Shown one piece after another: positions 5,128 through 11,173 of a stretch of 11,173 nt of DNA; the stretch's first letter is position 1; each line of letters starts with the position of its first letter. Source of the DNA: F-183 sp036502165 (lineage in GTDB: Bacteria; Acidobacteriota; Terriglobia; Bryobacterales; Bryobacteraceae); assembly GCA_036502165.1 (NCBI GenBank), contig DASXZC010000016.1, positions 1 to 11,173 of the forward strand, in the 5' to 3' direction. A model generated the notes under the pieces. The model saw only the letters and a program-made list of their open reading frames with translations, was not told where the DNA came from and ran no database searches. A program made the translations under genes and the position numbers.

Positions 5128-6999
5128 TCAGAGCACCACGCGGCTGTCTCCTTCACGCCGCGTGCGGCGTTCACGGTCGAGGAATTCGAGGAGTGGAATC
5201 GCATATTTGCGGCTCACATGCGTCCACTCCTTGAACTCCGGAACACTGAAGCGGTGGCCCTTCTTTGAGCCGAGTATGTTCATCAGTGCCTCGATCGCGG
5301 AGGCATGGAACACCAGGTCGTCGCCAATCCTCACGAGCCGCTGCCGTTTGATCAGAATTTGCAGCAGTGATTTTGCCCGCGTCGCCTCTACCCCGCAGCC
5401 TGCCAGCACTTCACCCGTCGACGGAACCGCCAATCCCGCCTGTTCAAATGCGCCCTCGATCTTCGCGAGCGCCGCGTCTTCGTCTTCCTTGAACGTTACC
5501 TTGTGAGCTGCGAGCCGCAACAGGTCGGCGTCGGCCACAATATCGCGCGTTTGCTTGAGTAGCGCGTCGAGCAGGAACGCCGGCGCGCCTTCGAAGAATT
5601 TGCTGCGGATTTCTTCTTTTGCCATCCCGGCGAGCAGCGGACTCGCGCGGTGGAATTGGCGCAGCGTCTCGCGGATCGCTGCGATCTTCGCGGTCGCCCA
5701 CGCGCGGCTCGCGAGCCACCACTGCGGCTGCTCGATCCGGATCAGTTCCTCTTGTGCCGAGAGCTTTTCGACCACTGCATCCGTCCATCCGGTGAGCCGG
5801 ACGATGTCGTTGAATCCTAATCCGAAGGGACTTTCCCGCACGTATTCGAGCAGACGTTCCGCGGGCGTGCCGCTGTCAAACCGTGCGGCGCGTTTGCCGG
5901 CGAGAGGCCGATTCATTCGCTTGGGAGGAGTCGAAATGTCGACGACTTTGCCGCCTCCGATGGTCACGACGGGCGAGAACATACGGATGATGAAGCGGTC
6001 GCCGGGGAGCGCCAGTAGTGGCTCTTTCAAGTGGAAGCGGATCAGGGTCCGCGTGCCCGGACGCACCGCCTGCGGCTCGAATAGACGTACTTCGGCCTCG
6101 ATCTCCGCGGCGCCCATGTGCAGGTGCACGGGCGTCCCGTGCTTCAGCGGTTTCGCTGATTTGAGAAGTTCGAGCGAGGCATCAAAGCTGGTCACAGCTT
6201 CGAACAGTCCGGGCTCGGTCAGCACCATGCCGCGCGCAAGTTCCGAAGGCTCGATGCCGGCGAGGTTGATGGCCGTCCGCTGGCCCGCGACTGCCTTCTT
6301 GACGGCCGCGCCGTGGACTTGCAAACCTCTCACGCGCACGCGCCGGCGCAGCGGTTGGACGTCCATCTCGGCTTCGATCGCAATTGAGCCCGCCATGAGA
6401 GTGCCGGTGACGACGGTGCCAAATCCTTTCATCGAAAATGCGCGGTCGATCGGCAGCCGCGGACGCAGTTGCGAATCCTTCTGCGCGGTGTCGGACGCCA
6501 TCCGCTTGAGGCTTCGCTTCAGCTCGTCGAGTCCGGCGCCGGTCGTAGAACTGACCGCGACAATCGGCGCGCCTTCGAGGAAGGATCCTTCGACGAACTC
6601 CTCGGCCTCGAGCCGGACCAGCCCGAGCAGGTCGGCATCCACGAGGTCGGACTTCGTCAGCACGACGATGCCGCGCGGAATTCCCAACAGGCGGCAGATT
6701 TCGAAATGCTCGCGCGTCTGAGGCTTGATCGATTCGTCGGCGGCGATGATGAACAGCACCAGATCGATGCCGCTCGCCCCGGCGAGCATGTTCTTGATGA
6801 ACCGCTCGTGCCCGGGCACGTCGACCAATCCGATGCGGACGCCGTCACCGAGGTCGAGGCTCGCGAACCCGAGGTCGATCGAGATGCCGCGGCGCTTTTC
6901 CTCCTCGAGCCGGTCGGTATCGACGCCGGTCAGCGCGCGTACGAGGGACGTCTTGCCGTGGTCGATATGGCCGGCGGTGCCGACGATGAGGTTGCGCAT
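5128..6999 (-). CDS. selB: Selenocysteine-specific elongation factor SelB
   Basis: This cytosolic GTPase delivers selenocysteyl-tRNA(Sec) to UGA codons marked by a SECIS hairpin. At 623 residues it is close to the E. coli protein. The G domain shows GHIDHGKT (10-17), DVPGHE (60-65) and TKSD (115-118). Domain 2 contains IDRAFSMKGFGTVVTGTL (184-201). Domain 3 ends with LPGDRFIIRMFSPVVTIGGG (331-350), a SelB rather than EF-Tu signature. The C-terminal winged-helix region finishes with SRKYAIPLLEFLDRERRTRR, typical of SelB. The ATG at 6997-6999 gives the usual start but has no clear Shine-Dalgarno. The upstream gene on the same strand ends 35 bases away, so co-transcription or translational coupling is possible. 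selA, selC and selD are absent from the window, and none of the neighbours shows an in-frame UGA with SelB-type features. Confidence 0.95.
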   Translation of the reverse strand: MRNLIVGTAGHIDHGKTSLVRALTGVDTDRLEEEKRRGISIDLGFASLDLGDGVRIGLVDVPGHERFIKNMLAGASGIDLVLFIIAADESIKPQTREHFEICRLLGIPRGIVVLTKSDLVDADLLGLVRLEAEEFVEGSFLEGAPIVAVSSTTGAGLDELKRSLKRMASDTAQKDSQLRPRLPIDRAFSMKGFGTVVTGTLMAGSIAIEAEMDVQPLRRRVRVRGLQVHGAAVKKAVAGQRTAINLAGIEPSELARGMVLTEPGLFEAVTSFDASLELLKSAKPLKHGTPVHLHMGAAEIEAEVRLFEPQAVRPGTRTLIRFHLKEPLLALPGDRFIIRMFSPVVTIGGGKVVDISTPPKRMNRPLAGKRAARFDSGTPAERLLEYVRESPFGLGFNDIVRLTGWTDAVVEKLSAQEELIRIEQPQWWLASRAWATAKIAAIRETLRQFHRASPLLAGMAKEEIRSKFFEGAPAFLLDALLKQTRDIVADADLLRLAAHKVTFKEDEDAALAKIEGAFEQAGLAVPSTGEVLAGCGVEATRAKSLLQILIKRQRLVRIGDDLVFHASAIEALMNILGSKKGHRFSVPEFKEWTHVSRKYAIPLLEFLDRERRTRREGDSRVVL

Positions 7000-7034
7000 C
7001 GTTTGATTACTGATCGTACCCCGATGCGCGACCG

Positions 7035-8108
7035 CTACGCCCCGACCGCCATGGTTCCGGCTTCGATCCTGCGCCGCAATTCCTTGCGCACGCGCGTCAT
7101 CAGTTGATCATCCGCGGGGCGCCGGGCAACGAGATCGCCGAGCACTTCCGACCACTGCAGGACAGTCAGCCGCCGCGCGAGCCTGTATAGCGTTTCCGCC
7201 GGATGATAGGGCAGTTCCGCGGCGAACATCTCGGGGGACGAACGGTATCGCTCGGCCAGTTGCACATATTCACGATCCGGCGAGCGATCGCGCGCGAAGA
7301 TCCACAACGCGCACTCACGGCCCTTCGCTGCGCGGACCAGACAATCCGCGAGTTGGATGATCCGGTTGCGCCGCGGATCGTGCTGCGAGTGCGTCGTCAG
7401 ATCCTGCCGGATTCTCGATTCCGCGAACACGAGCCAATCGCCGCCGTCGAATTGGAGATCGACCCGTGCGGGCGGCTCGAGCGGCTTGGTGTCGATCGCG
7501 CGCAGATGATCGCGCCCGTTCCTCGGAGTCTGCCGCATGTGGATCCGGCGCCATTGGTCGTACGCTTCCGAGGGCTCCGCGAGTTTCCAGAATCCGGTAT
7601 TCGGCGCGGCGTCCAACGCGAATTGATTGGCGGGATTCAGCCGCGTGGCCGTACGCGCGATTTCGCTCCACCAGTCGTGAGGATGCGAACTTGTCAGCAG
7701 TTGCACGGCGTTCCACGCCGTCCAATCCGACGATCGCGGACTCTCGATCAGACGCGCAATCTCGATCGGCGTCAGATGGCTGGTGGCAGTTCTGAAATCG
7801 GCTTCCGCAAGCACTGGATACCCATGTCCCGGAGCTTCATTCGGAACCGCTCGAACACCCAGAAAACGCTTGCCCAGCTCATCAGTGAGGCGCTTCCAAA
7901 AATGTAAATCAGATACGGGAACGCGAGGCGCGCGGAACGCGAACGATCCCTGTGCTGATGGACTCCCGACGATCTGCTCGATGGGCCGCCCCAAGGCGAT
8001 GGTGGGCATGAGACGCAATTCCCCGGAAGAATAGTCGCGCACGGACCATCCGATATTCTCGAGGCAAACAAGAACGAAATGCGGAACAGCGTCCGGCACG
8101 AAAACCAT
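7035..8108 (-). CDS. Unrecognised protein with PD-(D/E)XK-like C-terminal half
   Basis: I do not recognise this 357-residue protein as a named family. It has no signal peptide or membrane helix and is probably cytosolic. The N-terminal 110 residues resemble no domain I know. Residues 113-190 are Trp-rich and look helical. Residues 215-260 contain a hydrophobic strand with Asp217, then LVFAES-R (E230, S231, R232), D236 and HDPRRNRIIQLAD (243-255). This spacing resembles PD-(D/E)XK nuclease-like proteins that carry E-x-K, then D, then YDPxRNQ, with Arg replacing the usual Lys. The likeness is from memory and unchecked. The frame is open to 8303, but that would run into the divergent gene. The ATG at 8108 has an imperfect AGGCGG 3 bases upstream within a hairpin; a GTG at 8147 is an alternative start. 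selB follows 35 bases downstream. Confidence 0.6.
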   Translation of the reverse strand: MVFVPDAVPHFVLVCLENIGWSVRDYSSGELRLMPTIALGRPIEQIVGSPSAQGSFAFRAPRVPVSDLHFWKRLTDELGKRFLGVRAVPNEAPGHGYPVLAEADFRTATSHLTPIEIARLIESPRSSDWTAWNAVQLLTSSHPHDWWSEIARTATRLNPANQFALDAAPNTGFWKLAEPSEAYDQWRRIHMRQTPRNGRDHLRAIDTKPLEPPARVDLQFDGGDWLVFAESRIRQDLTTHSQHDPRRNRIIQLADCLVRAAKGRECALWIFARDRSPDREYVQLAERYRSSPEMFAAELPYHPAETLYRLARRLTVLQWSEVLGDLVARRPADDQLMTRVRKELRRRIEAGTMAVGA

Positions 8109-8111
8109 AAA

Positions 8112-8132
8112 CCGCCTGTTGGGTGCAGGCGG
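8112..8132 (-). promoter_or_regulatory. Hairpin next to the start codon at 8108
   Basis: CCGCCTG (8112-8118) and CAGGCGG (8126-8132) form a perfect 7-bp GC-rich stem with a 7-base loop. In the minus-strand transcript the stem ends 3 bases before the AUG at 8108 and contains the only Shine-Dalgarno-like bases (AGGCGG). If that AUG is the true start, folding would hide the ribosome site; if translation begins at the GTG at 8147, the hairpin is inside the coding sequence. There is no T-run, so it is not a terminator. Confidence 0.45.
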
Positions 8133-8232
8133 CAAATGTTCGGGCACGCTATTAGTGTATTCCGAATTGGCCTCGGGTGTTTCCCTTATGGCGGTTTTGT
8201 GGAGAAAGGTCGAAAACAAAGATAGGTCGACC

Positions 8233-9273
8233 ATGCATCCTGAAGGTTCCGATTCCCAAAACGCGCCCGTAGCATCTGCCCCAACGATCGAACAACGTTC
8301 CAATCCATCCCGCGAGCGCGAGCTTAGCGATTGCTATCTCGGTTCGCTGCTAATGCTCGGCCGCTGCGCTGCTGAAGTGTATCCACCGATCGGTCAGGGC
8401 GTGCATGAGACGCTCTTGCGCTTGCGCCGGCGTCTGGCGTTCGATCCACAGTATCGCGGGCTCACCGAAACTCATCAGGTCGCAGAAGGAATGATGCGCG
8501 ATTTCGGGCGCCGCGCCAAGGAAATGCTCGATCGCCGGACTGCGGAATCCGATCATATTCTGCAAGTGACGTCGCTCACCGCGAATCTGCTCGCCGCGCG
8601 CGACCGGTCGTATCTCGAACAGTTTCGCGAAGTGCTGCGCCGGCTGCAGAATGCCTCGAGGAATGAGGACGAACAAGAATTGCGCGATCAAATCGAGACG
8701 ATCACCGCGTCGGTCGCGCGTACGGTCGAGACGTTCCAGGACGATTCAAAACTCTCGCTCGCTCAACTTGCCCAGGAAATTGAGGAGTTCGAGCGGCGGC
8801 GCGTCTCCGCGCAGACGATGACGATCCTCGACGTCACGACGGGCTTATATAATCACGACGAGCTCCAGCGCCGCATCCGCATTTCGATGCGCGTCAAGCA
8901 GCAGTTCAGCGTCCTGAAGCTTTCGGTGCACGACTTTTCCGCATTGAACGATCAGCTCGGCGCCGCGGGCGAAGAGCAGCTCATGAAGCTCGTTTCGGAA
9001 AGGCTGACTGAGCAGGTGCGTCCCCGGGACATCGTCGGCCGTTGGTCGCCACGCGTGTTCCTCATGATTTTCAACGATTGCCCGCTGTCGAATGCGGAAT
9101 CGCGCGCCGCGCAGATTTCCCGCTGGCTGTCGGACACCTATCTCGTCGCCACCAAAGAAGCCACGCTCGCCGCCGAAGTCCACGTCACCGCGACCGCGAC
9201 CGAACCGCAGCCGTCCGAGACCATGGACGAATTCGTGGCTCGCGCCGAGGCTTTGTCGCCTGTTCCCGCCTGA
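8233..9273 (+). CDS. Degenerate GGDEF-domain protein, probably catalytically dead
   Basis: This cytosolic protein has 346 residues. Residues 30-190 are mostly helical and charged, with likely coiled-coil stretches and no known sensor domain. The GGDEF domain starts at DVTTGLYNHDEL (200-211). The family makes cyclic di-GMP from two GTP, but here the metal-binding LDxDxFK segment reads LSVHDFS (230-236), and GGDEF itself is SPRVF (272-276) after Arg270-Trp271. Catalysis is therefore not expected. The RxxD inhibitory site five residues upstream is kept (R263, D266). The start at 8233 is chosen for continuity of charged sequence and for the AGG at 8224-8226; an ATG at 8188 is possible. The gene diverges from the nuclease-like gene across 124 bases and is followed by the reductase 58 bases downstream. 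A signalling or c-di-GMP-sensing role is inference. Confidence 0.8.
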   Translation: MHPEGSDSQNAPVASAPTIEQRSNPSRERELSDCYLGSLLMLGRCAAEVYPPIGQGVHETLLRLRRRLAFDPQYRGLTETHQVAEGMMRDFGRRAKEMLDRRTAESDHILQVTSLTANLLAARDRSYLEQFREVLRRLQNASRNEDEQELRDQIETITASVARTVETFQDDSKLSLAQLAQEIEEFERRRVSAQTMTILDVTTGLYNHDELQRRIRISMRVKQQFSVLKLSVHDFSALNDQLGAAGEEQLMKLVSERLTEQVRPRDIVGRWSPRVFLMIFNDCPLSNAESRAAQISRWLSDTYLVATKEATLAAEVHVTATATEPQPSETMDEFVARAEALSPVPA

Positions 9274-9318
9274 AAAGCGACGTTCCGCGCACGGCCCTCT
9301 GCTTGTACTACCTTGTAT

Positions 9319-9324
9319 GGGGAG
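9319..9324 (+). promoter_or_regulatory. Shine-Dalgarno supporting the GTG start of the reductase
   Basis: GGGGAG lies 7 bases before the GTG at 9332. No ATG occurs in this frame before the nucleotide-binding strand, so the GTG gives both the correct spacing and the full Rossmann N-terminus. Confidence 0.75.
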
Positions 9325-9331
9325 AGATTGA

Positions 9332-10159
9332 GTGCAAGCGCACTTCAAAGACAAATCCATTCTTGTGACCGGAGCGGGCCGTGGAATTGGAAAACGGCTC
9401 TCAATCGGTTTTGCGAAGCTCGGCGCCCGTATCGGACTTCTCGCTCGCAGCAAGGCGGAACTCGACGCCGCTCATTTGGAAATTGAACACAGCGGAGGGA
9501 ACGCGCTGCGGATCCGCGCCGATGTTTGCGACTACGAACAGGTCGATTCGGCTGCCCATCGCATGCGCGTCCACTACGGCCACATCGATGTGGTCGTCTG
9601 CGCCGCCGGCATCCTCGGCCCCATCGGACCTTTCACCGAAAACTCCATGAAATCGTGGATGGAAGCGCTGCACACCAATCTCGTCGGAGTCGCGAACGTG
9701 TGCCGCGCCGTGATCCCTTCGATGGCTGAGCGCCGCGCGGGCAAGATCATCGTCCTTACGGGACACGGAGCCGACACGGGGCGCCCCAATTTCTCCGCCT
9801 ATTCGGTTTCGAAGACTGCCGTCGTGAGGCTGGTCGAGGTGCTCGCCGAAGAGTTGGGCGAATCGAATATCCAGATCAACAGCCTCAATCCCGGCGGAAC
9901 CTACACGAGCTTCACCGACGAAATTCTGCACGCCGGTGCACGCGCTGGATGGAAGGAAACTGAGGCCGCCAGTCAGGTGCGCCTCACCGGCGGAACCTCG
10001 CCCGAAAAGCAAATGGAGCTCGTGCAGTTCCTCGCCTCCGAGCAATCGAATCACATCAGCGGAAAGCTGCTGAATATTAGTGACGACTGGAAGCGGCTGC
10101 AGCATGGCTCCGCGAGCCCAGGTATGTATACATTGCGGCGCGTGCAGCAGAAAAGCTGA
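9332..10159 (+). CDS. Short-chain dehydrogenase/reductase (SDR family)
   Basis: This NAD(P)-dependent cytosolic oxidoreductase of 275 residues is of classical SDR type. TGAGRGIG (13-20) is the dinucleotide-binding loop. Arg39 after LLA at the end of the second strand hints at NADP preference. Asp64 lies in ADV, CAAG (90-93) stands for the NNAG motif, and Asn116, Tyr157 and Lys161 (YSVSK) are catalytic residues. The usual catalytic Ser, thirteen residues before the Tyr, is Gly144 in LTGHGA, with Thr143 beside it. I recall an SDR subgroup with SGGGA at this place, so this may be a subfamily trait rather than decay. The C-terminus is about 25 residues longer than a minimal SDR. Substrate is unknown. 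It starts at GTG and follows the GGDEF-like gene by 58 bases. It converges on the methyltransferase, the stops being 2 bases apart. Confidence 0.88.
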   Translation: MQAHFKDKSILVTGAGRGIGKRLSIGFAKLGARIGLLARSKAELDAAHLEIEHSGGNALRIRADVCDYEQVDSAAHRMRVHYGHIDVVVCAAGILGPIGPFTENSMKSWMEALHTNLVGVANVCRAVIPSMAERRAGKIIVLTGHGADTGRPNFSAYSVSKTAVVRLVEVLAEELGESNIQINSLNPGGTYTSFTDEILHAGARAGWKETEAASQVRLTGGTSPEKQMELVQFLASEQSNHISGKLLNISDDWKRLQHGSASPGMYTLRRVQQKS

Positions 10160-10161
10160 GT

Positions 10162-11169
10162 TTAATTGGCCGAAGCGATGGTCACGCTCTGCGGCGTCGG
10201 CGGAATTTCGTGATGCTCCACCGTTCCGAAGCCTGCTTCGCGACACATCGACTCGAGTTCGCGATACGAGTACGCATCGCCCGCCGTCGTGCTGGCCAGC
10301 ATGTTCATGGCGAACGTCCCAGCGCCCAGCGGCGTCAGCCGGTCGTCATTGACGGCGAACTCGAGGATCGCCATTTTGCCTTCAGGCTTCAGCGCCGCAC
10401 GCACGCGTTTCAGCAACGAGACGTTGGTCGGAATATCGAAGTGATGAACGAAGTTGGTGACGAGCACCAGGTCGTAATCCGATCCATAGTCGACCGTGAA
10501 GGCGCTGCCTTCGATCGCCTGCCAACGATCGCCGACGCCGAATTTCTGCGCATGTTCGCGCGCCACTGCGAGCACGGGCTTCCAGTCAAGCGCGTGAATC
10601 TCCGCTTGCGGATTATGTTGCGCGACCACGATTCCGAAGAGTCCGTGACCCGCGGCGATGTCGAGAACTTTCATCCTGCCCTGGCCGGCAGTTAGCGCCG
10701 CGATCGCCTGCGCCTGCGGCATCATCATCGGCATCATGCCGCGTGCGAAGTCCACCCAGACGGGGTTCTCAGGGCTCACCGATCCTTCGGCGGGCAACTG
10801 CGTTCCACCCTTTCGCACAGTGCCTGCCAAGTCGTCGAACCCCGACTTCATCATCGGGTGCAAGAGGAAATTCGCGGCGCGTCCCATATACGCCGGCGAT
10901 CCTTCGACGAGGAACGTCTCTGAAACGGGCGTCAGCGAATACGCGTCGCCTACCTTTGTGAGGAAGCCTTGAATCGTCAGGAAATCCGCCAATATGCGGA
11001 TGCCTTTCGGCGACGCTGCGCAATGTTCCGCCAGGGCTTCGATTGTCGACGCACCGCTGTGAATCGCCGAGAACAGCTTCAGTTCGATTGCCGCTTTTAA
11101 CGCCTCTGTGCGGACGTATCCTTGCAGGGCTTCAAAGATTGGTTGTGGATTGGGAGCACTCTGACTCAT
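10162..11169 (-). CDS. Class I SAM-dependent methyltransferase (O-methyltransferase-like)
   Basis: This cytosolic enzyme of 335 residues appears complete. An N-terminal winged-helix dimerisation domain covers about residues 10-85, containing ALKAAIELKLFSAI and the TIEALAEHC-helix/ILADFLTIQGFL pattern seen in acetylserotonin/caffeate-type O-methyltransferases. The Rossmann domain begins at MKVLDIAAGHGLFGIVVAQ (motif I, D170 to G176), with Asp195 ending the second strand, DLVLVTNFVHHF (233-244) as motif IV with tandem histidines, and ALKPEGKMAILEF (259-271) as motif V. The acceptor may be a small hydroxylated metabolite, but this cannot be read from sequence, and N- or C-methylation is not excluded. 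The ATG at 11167-11169 is 4 bases from the right edge, so its ribosome site and promoter are outside the window. Its only visible partner is the convergent reductase; no pathway is evident. Confidence 0.85.
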   Translation of the reverse strand: MSQSAPNPQPIFEALQGYVRTEALKAAIELKLFSAIHSGASTIEALAEHCAASPKGIRILADFLTIQGFLTKVGDAYSLTPVSETFLVEGSPAYMGRAANFLLHPMMKSGFDDLAGTVRKGGTQLPAEGSVSPENPVWVDFARGMMPMMMPQAQAIAALTAGQGRMKVLDIAAGHGLFGIVVAQHNPQAEIHALDWKPVLAVAREHAQKFGVGDRWQAIEGSAFTVDYGSDYDLVLVTNFVHHFDIPTNVSLLKRVRAALKPEGKMAILEFAVNDDRLTPLGAGTFAMNMLASTTAGDAYSYRELESMCREAGFGTVEHHEIPPTPQSVTIASAN

Positions 11170-11173
11170 CTCA

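Noticed and set aside
5555..6721. Long plus-strand frame (388 codons) opposite selB
   Set aside because: Ser/Arg-rich shadow of a gene whose sense frame is an unmistakable SelB.
8109..8303. N-terminal extension of the minus-strand nuclease-like gene to an ATG at 8303
   Set aside because: It would overlap the start of the divergent GGDEF-like gene by about 70 bases and adds low-quality sequence without a ribosome site; 8108 or 8147 is more plausible.
9302..9317. Direct repeat CTTGTA at 10-base spacing before the SDR gene
   Set aside because: Only six bases, two copies; too short to separate from chance, though one-turn spacing was noted.
9401..10246. Antisense frame (281 codons) opposite the SDR gene
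   Set aside because: The sense strand carries all SDR motifs; the antisense product has no recognisable feature.

Overview
This is a GC-rich chromosomal window carrying eleven protein genes: one partial at the left edge, the rest apparently complete. Gene content and style suggest an acidobacterium of the Solibacter/Bryobacter type. The hints are a planctomycete/acidobacterial-type ECF sigma factor, a TadE-TadE-TadG cassette with a von Willebrand domain, SelB, and long GC-driven antisense shadow frames. This taxonomic reading is inference; there is no rRNA or other marker here. I see no tRNA, rRNA, CRISPR array, insertion sequence or phage gene.

Left part (1-1250). The first 38 codons of dnaK run off the left edge on the minus strand, with a sigma-70-like promoter behind them. 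Diverging from it is an ECF sigma factor with an unusual 43-residue Gly/Pro-rich tail whose DNA holds overlapping inverted repeats. The 186 bases after it contain no gene but carry repeated CCAATCGA/TCGATTGG motifs.

Pilus-type cassette (1251-5114). Four closely spaced plus-strand genes look like one operon: an exported thioredoxin-fold protein that has lost both active-site cysteines, two TadE-like minor pseudopilins, and a TadG-like protein with an intact metal-binding (MIDAS) von Willebrand domain. No ATPase, secretin, Flp pilin or prepilin peptidase is present here, so this is an accessory or satellite Tad module whose secretion machine must be elsewhere.

Middle part (5128-8108, minus strand). 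selB, the selenocysteine-specific elongation factor, lies tail-to-tail with the TadG-like gene. Upstream of it on the same strand is an unrecognised gene whose C-terminal half resembles a PD-(D/E)XK nuclease fold with a modified catalytic core. selA, selC and selD are not in the window.

Right part (8233-11169). A cytosolic protein with a degenerate GGDEF domain (SPRVF in place of GGDEF, but with the RxxD inhibitory site kept) is followed on the same strand by a short-chain dehydrogenase/reductase. A class I SAM-dependent O-methyltransferase converges on the reductase with two bases between their stop codons.

The strongest candidates for new biology are the I-site-only GGDEF protein as a possible c-di-GMP receptor, the redox-dead thioredoxin-like protein heading a cysteine-containing pilin cassette, and the nuclease-like gene beside selB.
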